A DNA stretch of 64,000 bases, taken from Flaviramulus multivorans (GTDB lineage: Bacteria; Bacteroidota; Bacteroidia; Flavobacteriales; Flavobacteriaceae). Made by a program: the position numbers and the translations under genes. Positions 45,801 through 54,672 of the stretch are shown here, one piece after another (the first letter of the stretch is position 1; the number at the start of each line of letters is the position of its first letter). The notes under the pieces were generated by a model that did not search any database, was not told the origin of the DNA, and saw nothing but the letters and a program-made list of their open reading frames with translations. The stretch spans positions 1 to 64,000 of the forward strand of contig NZ_JAKKDV010000008.1 in NCBI RefSeq assembly GCF_021728415.1, written 5' to 3'.

Positions 45801-47702
45801 GATCCTTCATGTTTTGGAACTGATTCGTTCATATTACAGGTATCACCAGATCCTGTTTACAATCCTGTAATTGATTATTTGGTTTGTGACGATGACAGTA
45901 ATGATGGTAGAAATGTTTTTGATTTAAGTGAAAAAATTGCTGAAATATCTCAAGGGTCACCTGATAACTTGAATATCTCGTTTCACCTTACTCCTACTCA
46001 AGCAGCTACTAATACCAATCCATTACCTTTAACTTATACTAACGTTACAAACCCTCAAAGTTTATACATCAGAATTGAAAGTGAGGATTCGTTGTGTCAT
46101 ATTGTTGAAGAATTAGGAATTAACATCATTGCAACACCTGATGTTACCGAAGTTTCAGCTCCGTTAATATCCTGTGATGCAGATTACGACGGCATTACAA
46201 CCTTCGACTTAACCACTGCAGATTTTGAAATTTTAGATAGAGTTCAAAGTAATCTTATTGTAAATTATTTTGAAAATTTAAGCGATATTAATCCAGATGA
46301 TGGTTTAGATAATACCAATGAAATTCAAAATCCTTCAAGCTACGATTCAACAACTAGAACAGTTTATATAAAAATAGCAAATACGTTAACTAGTTGCTAT
46401 AGTGTTATCACATTAGACCTTATTGTTAATTTGCCTCCTACAACAAATACTATTGGTACAATTCCTATTTGTGATAATGATACGGACAGCTATGAATTAT
46501 CATTGGTAGATACAATGATTGTTAATGATACTTCTTCGGTAAACATATCCTATCATGATACATTTTCAGACGCTGAGGCTAATGTTGCACCGTTAAATAG
46601 GACCTATAATTATACATTAAGTAACCATACTATTTTTGTAAGGGTTTCTGATACTTCAACAGGTTGCCATATTACATCATCATTTATTTTACAAATAAAT
46701 GAAAATCCCATTCCTAATACACCATCTGATTTAATAGATTGTGATGATGATTTTGACGGCTTTTTAAGCTTTGATTTATCATCGCAGGATAGCACCATAA
46801 TGGGGTCATTAAGTGCTTCAAATTTCAACGTTACTTATTATAATACCATGGATGACGCTGAAAATGGCTCAAATGTCTTACCCACATCACATTCAGCTTT
46901 TAACAGCGAAATAATTTATGCTAGATTAGAAAATAATGCCACCGGATGTTACGGAGTTACACAGTTTACAACCTATGTGAATCCATTACCTGTAATCCCT
47001 ATTGATGATGTTGTTCCTTTATGTATCAATGATTTGCCTTTAATTATTGATGCTTATACTGGAAATCCAAATGATACATACCAATGGTCAACTGGTGCAA
47101 CAACCTCACAAATACAATTAAATGACCCTAGTGAAATTGGTGATTATTGGGTAACAGCAACTACTCCAAATATTGGTTCTAATGATTGTTCTTATACAAA
47201 AGAATTTACGGTTATTGAATCGGAAGAAGCAAGTATAAACTTTACAACAAAAGTAGATTTTGCAGATCCAAATAGTATTACGGTAGATATTGATGGTATT
47301 GGAGACTATGTATTCATTTTAGATAATGGCGAGCCACAAACCTCTAATGTTTTTGAAAATGTAACTTTTGGAATTCATATCATAACTATTAGAGATTTAA
47401 ATGGATGCCAAGATGTAACCACAGAAGTTGTTGTTATTGATGTTCCCAAGTTTTTTACACCAAATAATGATAGTGTTTTTGATACGTGGCATATTGTAGG
47501 GATTAGCGAAATCCCTGGAACAATAGTTTATATTTATGATAGATACGGCAAACTTTTAAAAACTTTACCACACACGTCCATAGGATGGGATGGAACTTTT
47601 AATGGTCAAAATATGCCTTCAGATGATTATTGGTTTCTTGCAAAAGTTATTCAAAATGGAACTCCTTTTGATGTGAAAGGTCATTTTGCATTAAAGCGAT
47701 AA
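42813..47702 (+). CDS. Giant T9SS type B protein: choice-of-anchor L domain plus eleven acidic repeats
   Basis: A 1629-residue surface protein. Signal peptide (to about SIFSQ, residue 21); choice-of-anchor L domain about 30-265 (FHFNYLLASEEYFGINPCQ, TVLTASGSILPNVTYHIKL); an Ig-like module to about 345; then eleven repeats of about 90-105 residues. Each repeat opens with C-[DE]-x-D-x2-DG followed by FDL, and closes with QTIYVRIxN...GC. An Ig-like module and the gliding-type sorting domain (VPKFFTPNNDSVFDTWHI) end the protein. The Asp-rich repeat openings suggest calcium-stiffened stalks; an adhesin role is an inference. Its C-terminal 190 residues resemble those of both neighbours. Confidence 0.9.
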   Translation: MRFIYYILFILIFSSNSIFSQQISVDDSVGLQSLILDNLVDGCVDITNISSSVNGNSHGFTSYAYFERAGSNFPFENGIVLSTGGAASGGNAVRTPTLSEGSSAWGTDPDLEAALGVTNTVNATSIEFDFVSISNQFHFNYLLASEEYFGINPCQFSDGFVFLIKEAGTADPYQNIALVPGTTTPVNTNTIHDEIFGVCAAQNDQYFDGYNIGDTNYNGRTTVLTASGSILPNVTYHIKLIIADQTDGTFDSAVFIEGDSFRILDLGSDVETCAGSVLLDADLQNPLASYAWYLNGSLITGAITPTYNAIQDGTYRVEVSVPVNGSNCVEEDEIVVVLNTEEPINQISDYEICDDASEDGIEIFDLSTKNSELISNIPFTNYAFSYHFSDSDARNNLNPITTPIANTSNPQAIYVRIDDLDSDCFSYTSFNLVVNSVPNIVDPTDLEVCDGDDSPDGYAVIDLSQKNDEITGGQTNMLVTYHYNSLDASTGNNPIPIPYINTNTPTDSVFVRVVNTSTGCVNTTTLNVNVTISPIANRDTQYIDACDRDLDGSATFDLTEVIDDILAGLTGVTTTFHVSYSDAQDGINVIADETNYQYTNAVIEPGSATIYLRIVDDATGCFTIVPFEIHTNLLLTGTDTGDFALCDNNDDSTDALNFDLFTVESYIANDLPTTITVSFFETEDDRDNNVNAIDKSQLYAAVSPKVLYIRIDNGECIENTQITLLVNPILLFDNVVIPYCDDNDDGIASIDLHSLDSIITSGNTDFTVTYFPTDADAQSNNTANQLPPFYTNTNSIETIYARIENIDSGCSTVNPFQIEVLVAPSATEPIDVIICDNDQDGFSIINLEAKIDEAVSNNRTGLDINVFTSFEDADTNTNAIPVGDRNAYNTDTQTIYIRIEDALSGTGCYTIVSFEAIVNTLPIFPVISNFQICEDDGDAFADFLLVDKDAEILNGQTGKEVFYFEDAAFTIPIDKNNIYRNTTSPQTIYVRVENITDPSCFGTDSFILQVSPDPVYNPVIDYLVCDDDSNDGRNVFDLSEKIAEISQGSPDNLNISFHLTPTQAATNTNPLPLTYTNVTNPQSLYIRIESEDSLCHIVEELGINIIATPDVTEVSAPLISCDADYDGITTFDLTTADFEILDRVQSNLIVNYFENLSDINPDDGLDNTNEIQNPSSYDSTTRTVYIKIANTLTSCYSVITLDLIVNLPPTTNTIGTIPICDNDTDSYELSLVDTMIVNDTSSVNISYHDTFSDAEANVAPLNRTYNYTLSNHTIFVRVSDTSTGCHITSSFILQINENPIPNTPSDLIDCDDDFDGFLSFDLSSQDSTIMGSLSASNFNVTYYNTMDDAENGSNVLPTSHSAFNSEIIYARLENNATGCYGVTQFTTYVNPLPVIPIDDVVPLCINDLPLIIDAYTGNPNDTYQWSTGATTSQIQLNDPSEIGDYWVTATTPNIGSNDCSYTKEFTVIESEEASINFTTKVDFADPNSITVDIDGIGDYVFILDNGEPQTSNVFENVTFGIHIITIRDLNGCQDVTTEVVVIDVPKFFTPNNDSVFDTWHIVGISEIPGTIVYIYDRYGKLLKTLPHTSIGWDGTFNGQNMPSDDYWFLAKVIQNGTPFDVKGHFALKR

Positions 47703-47728
47703 ATTCACTAAAATAAAACTTAAAGCTT

Positions 47729-47736
47729 ATTTTTGT
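47729..47736 (+). promoter_or_regulatory. -7 box of the 775-residue exoprotein gene
   Basis: TATTTTTG in the 50-bp gap, 16 nt before the ATG at 47753. Each of the three exoprotein genes thus has a candidate promoter of its own. Confidence 0.45.
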
Positions 47737-47752
47737 TAGAGTTTTTAGATCT

Positions 47753-50080
47753 ATGAAGCACTTCATTTATTTTTGTCTTTTATTTTGTTTTTGCTTCCAG
47801 AGTTTTGCCCAAAATGTACTGGTAGATAGTCAAACGTACACACCACAACAGCTTATAGAAGATATTTTAATCAATAGTGTTTGTATCGAAAATGTTGTTG
47901 TAACAAATGTTGTAGGTGGAAATTTTGGAGGTACAGACCAAAGTTATGGTTATTTTGATGCTTCTGGTACTACGTTCCCTTTTCAAAGAGGTATTGTTTT
48001 AAGTACTGGGCGTTTAAGTAATGTTGAAGGTCCAAACAATTCACTAAGCGACGATGATGCCGCAAATTGGAATGGAGATAGTGATTTAGAAAATATTCTA
48101 AATGAAACCAACACACTTAATGCAACCATCATAGAGTTTGAGTTTACTTCGTTGGCAAACCAAATAAGCTTTAAATACATTTTTGCTTCAGAAGAGTATC
48201 AAGAAAACAATCCTAATACTTGCCAATATTCAGATTTATTTGGGTTTTTAATTAGAAATGTAAACAACTCACAATACACAAACATAGCCTTAATACCAAA
48301 TACGCAAACGCCTGTAAAAGTTACAACGGTGCATCCAACCATTCCAAATGGATGTGCTGCCCAAAATGAAACTTATTTTGGTAGTTGGAATAACACATCT
48401 GCACCTATTAATTTTAATGGTCAAACCACGGTTTTAACAGCCACAGCAAACACAATACCTAGCGAAACCTATCATGTAAAATTGGTAATTGCAGACGAGC
48501 AAAATTATCGATATGACTCTGCTGTATTTTTAGAAGCTGGAAGTTTTCAATTAAGTACCAGTTTAGGGCCTCATCGTTTGACATCTACTAATAATCCATT
48601 ATGTGGAAACGAAACTCTAACACTTGATGCATTCCAAACAGGCAATAATACTTATAGATGGTTTAAAGATAATGTTGAGATTTTAGGCGAAACGAATGCA
48701 ACCTATACCGTAGTTGATGCTGGAACTTATAATGTTGAAGTCTCATTAGAAAATTCTTGTATTTCTTATGGAGAAATTGTGATTGAATACACCCAAAACC
48801 CTACGGTTACAAATACAAATATTGTTGAATGTGACCCAAATCAAGATGGCTTAACAACCTATAATTTATTTGATGCTGAACAAAATATTACAGGTACTAA
48901 CACCTCTTTGTTCATTGAAGGGTTTTATACAACTCTAATAGATGCTCAGCAAAAAACAAATCCGATTAATACTCCAGAGTCTTATCAAAATACATTGCCT
49001 CAACAAATTATTCATGCAAGAGTTGAAAATCAATATGGTTGTGCTTCGGTTGTTGAAATAACCTTAGATATTTCAAACGAAAACATTAATATCGCTCCCT
49101 ATGAAACTTGTGATGACGACATAGTTGATGGTTTTACTAGTTTTAGTATTTCCGATTTAACAACTCATGTTGAGCAATATATTCCAAATGGTTTAACCAT
49201 AACATGTTATTTAACTGAAGCTGATGCCTTTAGCGATTCAAACATATTAAGTGGTTCATACACGAATACAACTCCAAATTCTGAAACTATTTATGTAAAA
49301 ACCGAATCGAACGGAACGTGTTATGCTATTGGAACGCTGGGTTTAAATATAATTACTACACCTGAGTTATTATCTGATAATACCGTTTATTATTGTTTAA
49401 ATACATATCCTCAAACCATTGTATTAGATGCAGGTATTTTAAATGATAGCATATCAAATTATACATATGAGTGGTTTTTAAACAATCAACTTTTAACTAA
49501 TAATACTTCAAGTATAGGTGTAAACGAAACAGGAAGTTATACCGCAGTGGTTACACATTTTAACGGATGTGCTTCGTCAAGAAATATAACTGTTATTCCA
49601 TCAAACCGAGCAACGATAGAAAGTGTAGATATTCAACAAGCATCCAGCAATAATACTGTTACTATCACTGTTTCTGGAGAAGGTGATTATCAATTTGCTT
49701 TAGACACTCCAATATTTAATGACAGTAATGTTTTCACTAACGTCACTGCTGGTTTTCATACCATAATGGTGCTTGATAAAAATGGTTGCGGTATTACTGA
49801 AAAAGAAATTGGAGTTCTAGGGTTTCCTAAATTCTTTACTCCAAATAACGATGGACTTCATGATATTTGGAAACCTTATGGAGTTAATGAGCAATTCAAT
49901 TCAAATATTACCATAAATATTTTTGATCGATTTGGTAAATTATTGAAATCAATAAACCCAATTGAAACGGGATGGGATGGTACTTATAGCGGTAATCTAC
50001 TTACAAATGATGATTATTGGTATACTGCCACTTTTCCAGATGGCATATCTTATAAAGGTCATTTTACTTTAAAAAGATAA
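47753..50080 (+). CDS. T9SS type B secreted protein with choice-of-anchor L domain
   Basis: A 775-residue relative of the preceding gene. Signal peptide ending QSFAQ (about residue 20); choice-of-anchor L domain about 25-265 (ISFKYIFASEEYQENNPNTCQ, TVLTATANTIPSETYHVKL); an Ig-like module (YRWFKDNVEILGETNATYTV); two acidic repeats (ECDPNQDGLTTYNLFDAE, TCDDDIVDGFTSFSISDL); a second Ig-like module; and the sorting domain FPKFFTPNNDGLHDIW. It differs from the 1629-residue protein mainly in having two repeats instead of eleven. Confidence 0.9.
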   Translation: MKHFIYFCLLFCFCFQSFAQNVLVDSQTYTPQQLIEDILINSVCIENVVVTNVVGGNFGGTDQSYGYFDASGTTFPFQRGIVLSTGRLSNVEGPNNSLSDDDAANWNGDSDLENILNETNTLNATIIEFEFTSLANQISFKYIFASEEYQENNPNTCQYSDLFGFLIRNVNNSQYTNIALIPNTQTPVKVTTVHPTIPNGCAAQNETYFGSWNNTSAPINFNGQTTVLTATANTIPSETYHVKLVIADEQNYRYDSAVFLEAGSFQLSTSLGPHRLTSTNNPLCGNETLTLDAFQTGNNTYRWFKDNVEILGETNATYTVVDAGTYNVEVSLENSCISYGEIVIEYTQNPTVTNTNIVECDPNQDGLTTYNLFDAEQNITGTNTSLFIEGFYTTLIDAQQKTNPINTPESYQNTLPQQIIHARVENQYGCASVVEITLDISNENINIAPYETCDDDIVDGFTSFSISDLTTHVEQYIPNGLTITCYLTEADAFSDSNILSGSYTNTTPNSETIYVKTESNGTCYAIGTLGLNIITTPELLSDNTVYYCLNTYPQTIVLDAGILNDSISNYTYEWFLNNQLLTNNTSSIGVNETGSYTAVVTHFNGCASSRNITVIPSNRATIESVDIQQASSNNTVTITVSGEGDYQFALDTPIFNDSNVFTNVTAGFHTIMVLDKNGCGITEKEIGVLGFPKFFTPNNDGLHDIWKPYGVNEQFNSNITINIFDRFGKLLKSINPIETGWDGTYSGNLLTNDDYWYTATFPDGISYKGHFTLKR

Positions 50081-50095
50081 GACACTTATTTTACG

Positions 50096-50103
50096 TAATT
50101 TTG
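50096..50103 (+). promoter_or_regulatory. -7 box of uvrB, predicting a leaderless transcript
   Basis: TAATTTTG ends 4 bp before the uvrB ATG at 50108, so the usual start distance puts +1 at or next to the A of the ATG. The -33 element is not clear. Confidence 0.45.
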
Positions 50104-50107
50104 CAAA

Positions 50108-52111
50108 ATGCACTTTAATATTGAATCAGAATTTAGTCCCACTGGAGATCAGCCAGAAGCTATAAAACAACTTGTTAATGGTATTATTTCTAATGAAAAA
50201 TACCAAACGCTTCTTGGTGTAACAGGTTCGGGTAAAACCTTTACAGTTGCAAATGTTATAGAGGAAGTCCAAAAACCTACCTTGGTTTTAGCGCATAATA
50301 AAACATTGGCAGCTCAACTATATTCTGAATTCAAACAGTTTTTTCCAAACAACGCCGTTGAGTATTTTGTGTCTTATTATGATTATTATCAACCAGAAGC
50401 TTATATCCCTGTTTCTGGAGTTTATATAGAAAAAGATTTATCAATAAACGAGGAAATTGAAAAAATGCGGTTAAGCACTACTTCTTCACTCCTATCAGGG
50501 CGTCGCGATGTTTTGGTGGTTGCATCTGTTTCATGTTTATACGGCATTGGTAATCCTATAGAGTTTCAAAAAAATGTGATTACGCTTAAACGCGATCAAG
50601 TTATTTCTAGAACAAAGTTATTGCATCAATTAGTGCAGAGTTTGTATTCACGAACAGAAGGTGAATTCAATCACGGAAATTTCAGAATTAAAGGTGATAC
50701 CGTCGATATTTTTCCGAGTTATGCCGATGATGCTTTTCGCATTCATTTCTTTGGTGATGAAATTGAAGATATTGAGGCCTTCAATATCCAAACGAATCAA
50801 GTCATTGAAAAATATGACAGACTAAACATATATCCAGCCAACATGTTTGTTACTTCACCTGAAGTTCTTCAAGGTGCAATTAAGGATATTCAAGATGATT
50901 TGGTAAAACAACATGATTATTTTAAAGAAATCGGGAAACATCTAGAAGCTAAACGATTAAAAGAACGTACAGAATTTGATTTAGAAATGATTCGAGAATT
51001 AGGCTATTGTTCTGGTATTGAAAACTACTCACGATATCTTGATGGTAGACAACCAGGAACTCGTCCATTCTGCTTATTAGATTATTTTCCAGACGATTAT
51101 TTAATGGTGGTTGATGAAAGTCATGTAACTATTTCGCAAGTACATGCTATGTATGGTGGTGATAGAAGTCGTAAAGAAAACTTAGTAGAATATGGATTCC
51201 GATTGCCCGCAGCCATGGACAATAGACCTCTAAAATTTGAAGAATTTGAAGCTTTACAGAATCAGGTAATCTATGTAAGTGCAACGCCTGCTGATTACGA
51301 ATTGCAAAAAACAGATGGCGTTTATGTAGAACAGGTAATTCGTCCAACGGGCTTATTAGATCCTGTGATAGAAGTACGACCAAGTTTAAACCAAATTGAT
51401 GATTTAATAGAAGAAATACAACTTCGTGTTGAAAAAGATGAACGTACCTTGGTTACTACCTTAACCAAACGAATGGCTGAGGAATTGACAAAATATTTAG
51501 ATAGAATTCAAATTCGTTGTCGATATATTCATAGTGATGTTGACACTTTAGAGCGTGTTGAAATTATGCAAGATTTGCGAAAAGGATTGTTTGATGTATT
51601 AGTTGGTGTAAATTTACTTCGTGAAGGATTAGATTTACCTGAAGTATCTTTGGTAGCTATTTTAGATGCTGATAAAGAGGGGTTTTTACGTTCTGCGCGT
51701 TCATTAACTCAAACCGTTGGTAGAGCCGCTAGAAACCTAAATGGTAAAGCCATTATGTATGCAGATAAAATAACAAACAGTATGCAAAAAACTATTGATG
51801 AAACCAATTACAGACGTGAAAAACAAATTGCCTACAATACGAAACACAACTTAATACCAAAAGCATTAAATAAAAGTTTAGATAATGCGTTGGCTAAAAA
51901 CTCTATTAGCACATATAGCTACGAATTAGAAGCTTTAAAAGCCGCCGAACCTGAAAGTGAATATTTAAGTAAGGGTGAATTAGAAAAGAAAATTCGTGAA
52001 AGACGAAAACTTATGGAAGAAGCTGCTAAGGCATTAGACTTTATTGTTGCGGCAAAACTCCGTGATGAGATACAAGCTTACCAAAATAAACTAGAAAAGC
52101 TAAAGGTTTAA
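50108..52111 (+). CDS. uvrB: Excinuclease ABC subunit B
   Basis: The damage-verifying helicase of nucleotide excision repair. The 667 residues are standard: Walker A LLGVTGSGKTFT, the beta-hairpin YYDYYQPEAYIPVSGVYIEKD, DESHVTISQ, the C-terminal helicase motifs (SARSLTQTVGRAARNLNGK) and the UVR motif (LEKKIRERRKLMEEAAKALDF region) at the end. A perfect palindrome forming a terminator begins inside the last codons. Confidence 0.97.
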   Translation: MHFNIESEFSPTGDQPEAIKQLVNGIISNEKYQTLLGVTGSGKTFTVANVIEEVQKPTLVLAHNKTLAAQLYSEFKQFFPNNAVEYFVSYYDYYQPEAYIPVSGVYIEKDLSINEEIEKMRLSTTSSLLSGRRDVLVVASVSCLYGIGNPIEFQKNVITLKRDQVISRTKLLHQLVQSLYSRTEGEFNHGNFRIKGDTVDIFPSYADDAFRIHFFGDEIEDIEAFNIQTNQVIEKYDRLNIYPANMFVTSPEVLQGAIKDIQDDLVKQHDYFKEIGKHLEAKRLKERTEFDLEMIRELGYCSGIENYSRYLDGRQPGTRPFCLLDYFPDDYLMVVDESHVTISQVHAMYGGDRSRKENLVEYGFRLPAAMDNRPLKFEEFEALQNQVIYVSATPADYELQKTDGVYVEQVIRPTGLLDPVIEVRPSLNQIDDLIEEIQLRVEKDERTLVTTLTKRMAEELTKYLDRIQIRCRYIHSDVDTLERVEIMQDLRKGLFDVLVGVNLLREGLDLPEVSLVAILDADKEGFLRSARSLTQTVGRAARNLNGKAIMYADKITNSMQKTIDETNYRREKQIAYNTKHNLIPKALNKSLDNALAKNSISTYSYELEALKAAEPESEYLSKGELEKKIRERRKLMEEAAKALDFIVAAKLRDEIQAYQNKLEKLKV

Positions 52112-52125
52112 ACCTTTAGCTTTTC
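52094..52125 (+). terminator. Palindromic terminator overlapping the uvrB 3' end
   Basis: GAAAAGCTAAAGGTTT (52094-52109) and AAACCTTTAGCTTTTC (52110-52125) form a perfect 16-bp inverted repeat with no loop bases; the uvrB stop lies at its centre. The T-run is part of the stem. Confidence 0.65.
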
Positions 52126-52203
52126 ATATTAGCATTACTTAAATTAAAAAATCAACACTTTAAATTTTCCTTTTAGAAATGCGTGAGAGACAATACCTTT
52201 TGT

Positions 52204-52617
52204 TTAGTTATATTGTGTCTTAAAAATATCTATTAATACGTCTGGTGGTACTATTTTATTTGGAAAACTTTCCATTAAATAGAGTACTTTGGTTATGGAC
52301 TCATGGCTTAAACCCATTCTTAAACCAAAATTGTATAACTTAATAACTCCGGCAGAATTATTTTCTTCACCATATTCTTGTTCAATATTCATCAACAATA
52401 CAAGTCTGTGAAACTGAACAATACGTTCGCTATGCGATTTTAAATGTGTATAAGTAACAGGGTTTTCCAATAAATATTCAAAATCTTCACGCGAAATCTC
52501 GAGCTGTTTTGCTACTCCCAGCAAAAAGTTATACTCTATTCGTTTTATGTCTTTATCATATTTAGCAAAAGCTATCATTTCAGATAAAAGACTTAATTTT
52601 TCTACTCTATTAATCAT
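52204..52617 (-). CDS. TerB-like helical protein
   Basis: A 137-residue, all-helical protein: MINRVEKLSLLSEMIAFAKYD, then KRIEYNFLLGVAKQLEISREDFEYLL. The D/E pattern and length fit the TerB/tellurite-resistance-like fold. In Flavobacteriia such proteins beside uvrB are sometimes labelled excinuclease ABC subunit B, which the sequence does not support. No catalytic motif is seen. It is convergent with uvrB. Confidence 0.7.
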   Translation of the reverse strand: MINRVEKLSLLSEMIAFAKYDKDIKRIEYNFLLGVAKQLEISREDFEYLLENPVTYTHLKSHSERIVQFHRLVLLMNIEQEYGEENNSAGVIKLYNFGLRMGLSHESITKVLYLMESFPNKIVPPDVLIDIFKTQYN

Positions 52618-52988
52618 TTCTAAAGGGATTAATTAATTACAATATAAAGTTACGCAGAACACACTTTTATTAATCGTAGATATAATGTAACTTATCGAAA
52701 AATGTATGGTATTTGGTCGTTATTTTTAATTACTTTATCAAAAGGTATTTTTTATTCAACTAATAAAATTGCATTTCATCTTTATCGAATTTTAAATTTA
52801 CTCATCCGATTACATATATATATTATTGATTTTCAATTAATTAAATTCAATAATTACAGATTAAATAGAATATCAAAAAAATGAATATTTGCGGTATATT
52901 TACTGAACTTAAAAAAACGCTAAAAAAGGTGATGCGTTTTTCCGAAATCGATGAAATACACCTTTAGATAAAGTGCAAAATTATAAAC
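52618..52988. other. 371-bp AT-rich gap without a convincing gene
   Basis: A 60-codon ATG frame (52702-52884) is present, but its composition follows the AT-rich background and it has no promoter, so I do not call it a gene. The right end carries ATCGATGAAATACACC (52947-52962) and TGCATTTCATC (52770-52780). Related words also occur upstream of dapD (26004-26056). Confidence 0.5.
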
Positions 52989-53252
52989 ATGACAAATAAT
53001 GATATTTTAAAAAAATTACGTGTTGCGTTGAAGCTTCGTGATGACGATATTGTAAAAATTTTGGAGCTGGTAGATTTTAGAATTTCTAAAAGTGAACTTG
53101 GTGCTTTTTTTAGAAGAGAAGACCACCCCAAATATATGGAATGTGGCGACCAAATTTTGCGTAATTTTTTAAATGGCCTCGTTATACACTTAAGAGGCCC
53201 CATGCCTCCAAAAGAAAAAGCAAAAAATAAAGAACAAAAAAAAAGCAACTAA
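52989..53252 (+). CDS. Half-length DUF1456 protein
   Basis: An 87-residue protein with one DUF1456 unit (MTNNDILKKLRVALKLRDDDI to about residue 68, with ELGAFFRREDHPKY and CGDQILRNFLNGL), then a basic tail. E. coli YehS and most relatives have two such units in about 150 residues. The frame ends in a lysine-rich tail where a bidirectional terminator begins, so the second unit is missing. It may be an intact short form or a truncation. Function unknown. Confidence 0.75.
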   Translation: MTNNDILKKLRVALKLRDDDIVKILELVDFRISKSELGAFFRREDHPKYMECGDQILRNFLNGLVIHLRGPMPPKEKAKNKEQKKSN

Positions 53253-53270
53253 TTTAGTTGCTCTTTTTTT
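53240..53270. terminator. Bidirectional intrinsic terminator
   Basis: AGCAACTAA (53244-53252) and TTAGTTGCT (53254-53262) pair, flanked by an A-run and a T-run. It serves the DUF1456 gene and sucC. Confidence 0.85.
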
Positions 53271-53285
53271 ATATAATTGAAAATA

Positions 53286-54476
53286 TTATGCCAATACTTG
53301 TTGCACTTTGTCGGCAGCCTCTTGAAACTCAGTAGCACTTAATACTGCTAAACCAGAGTTATCAATCAAATTTTTTGCAATATCAGCATTGGTCCCTTGT
53401 AATCGTACTATAATTGGTACGTTAATGGTTCCCATGTTTTTATAAGCATCAATAACACCTTGCGCAACTCGATCACAACGTACAATACCACCAAAAATAT
53501 TAATTAAGATAGCTTTTACCGCTGGATCTTTCAATATAATTTTAAAGGCTGCTTCAACACGCGCCGCATCAGCAGTTCCACCAACATCTAAAAAGTTAGC
53601 TGGCTCTCCTCCCGCTTGTTTAATTAAATCCATAGTTGCCATTGCTAAACCGGCTCCATTAACCATGCAACCAACATTTCCATCAAGGTCAACATAGTTT
53701 AAACCAAGTTCTCCTGCTTCAACTTCAATGGCACTTTCTTCACGTACATCACGTAAATCAACATAATTTTTATGTCTAAAAAGCGCATTGTCATCAATGG
53801 TTACTTTAGCATCAACCGCCATTATTTTATTATCGCTCGTTTTTAAAACAGGATTAATCTCAAATAAAGAAGAGTCTGATTTTACATAAGCTGTATAAAG
53901 ATTCGTAACAAATTTTGTCATTTCTTTAAACGCATTTCCTGATAACCCTAAATTAAAAGCTATACGTCTTGCTTGAAATGGCAGTAAGCCAACTGTAGGA
54001 TCTATCTCCTCGGTAAATATTAAATGAGGTGTTTCTTCAGCAACCGTTTCGATATCCATACCACCTTCAGTTGAATACATAACCATATTTCTGCCTGTAC
54101 CTCTATTAAGTAAAACAGACATATAAAACTCATCCGTTTCGCTCTCACCTGGATAGTAAACATCCTCTGCAATAAGAACCTGATGTACACGTTTTCCTTG
54201 GGCAGAAGTTTGAGGGGTAACTAAGTCCATCCCTATAATTTTTCCTGCAATTTCCTCAACCTCTTTTAAATTTTTTGCAAGCTTAACGCCTCCGCCTTTA
54301 CCTCGTCCTCCAGCATGAACTTGAGCTTTAATAACGTACCAACTTGTTCCAGTTTCATTAGTTAATTGTTTTGCAGCTGCAACAGCTTCATGAGCATTTT
54401 GAGCTACAATACCTCGTTGGATGCGAACTCCAAAACTGCTTAAAATTTCTTTACCTTGATATTCGTGTAAATTCAT
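53286..54476 (-). CDS. sucC: Succinate--CoA ligase (ADP-forming) subunit beta
   Basis: The TCA-cycle enzyme subunit carrying the ATP-grasp nucleotide site. 396 residues: MNLHEYQGKEILSSFGVRIQ, VIKAQVHAGGRGKGGGVKL, SLFEINPVLKT, CMVNGAGLAMATMDLIKQAGG and NIFGGIVRCDRVAQGVI. The alpha subunit gene sucD is not in this window. It diverges from lysA across a 196-bp gap. Confidence 0.97.
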   Translation of the reverse strand: MNLHEYQGKEILSSFGVRIQRGIVAQNAHEAVAAAKQLTNETGTSWYVIKAQVHAGGRGKGGGVKLAKNLKEVEEIAGKIIGMDLVTPQTSAQGKRVHQVLIAEDVYYPGESETDEFYMSVLLNRGTGRNMVMYSTEGGMDIETVAEETPHLIFTEEIDPTVGLLPFQARRIAFNLGLSGNAFKEMTKFVTNLYTAYVKSDSSLFEINPVLKTSDNKIMAVDAKVTIDDNALFRHKNYVDLRDVREESAIEVEAGELGLNYVDLDGNVGCMVNGAGLAMATMDLIKQAGGEPANFLDVGGTADAARVEAAFKIILKDPAVKAILINIFGGIVRCDRVAQGVIDAYKNMGTINVPIIVRLQGTNADIAKNLIDNSGLAVLSATEFQEAADKVQQVLA

Positions 54477-54648
54477 AACTTACTTAATAGTTTAACAGTC
54501 ACAAAAGTATATAATCATGTTAACTTACCCTAAAATTAATAATGAAAACTTTTAACAATTTCTAACAAATTTAAAATGTTATATATTTAACATTTTGTTT
54601 AATTATAATAAATTTTGATTTATTTATTTTTTATAAAACTTAATAAAA

Positions 54649-54656
54649 TATCTTTG
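54649..54656 (+). promoter_or_regulatory. -7 box of the lysA promoter
   Basis: TATCTTTG, 16 nt before the ATG at 54673. The remainder of the sucC-lysA divergent gap is AT-rich with no further motif recognised. Confidence 0.5.
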
Positions 54657-54672
54657 ATGAAAATTTGAAATT

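Noticed and set aside
42813-47702. Repetitive coding DNA as a possible CRISPR or satellite
   Set aside because: The repeats exist only at the protein level, are about 90-105 codons long and diverged, and lie in one continuous reading frame.
52702-52884. 60-codon ATG frame in the 52.6-53.0 kb gap
   Set aside because: Its composition equals that of the AT-rich background, with no promoter and no family resemblance.
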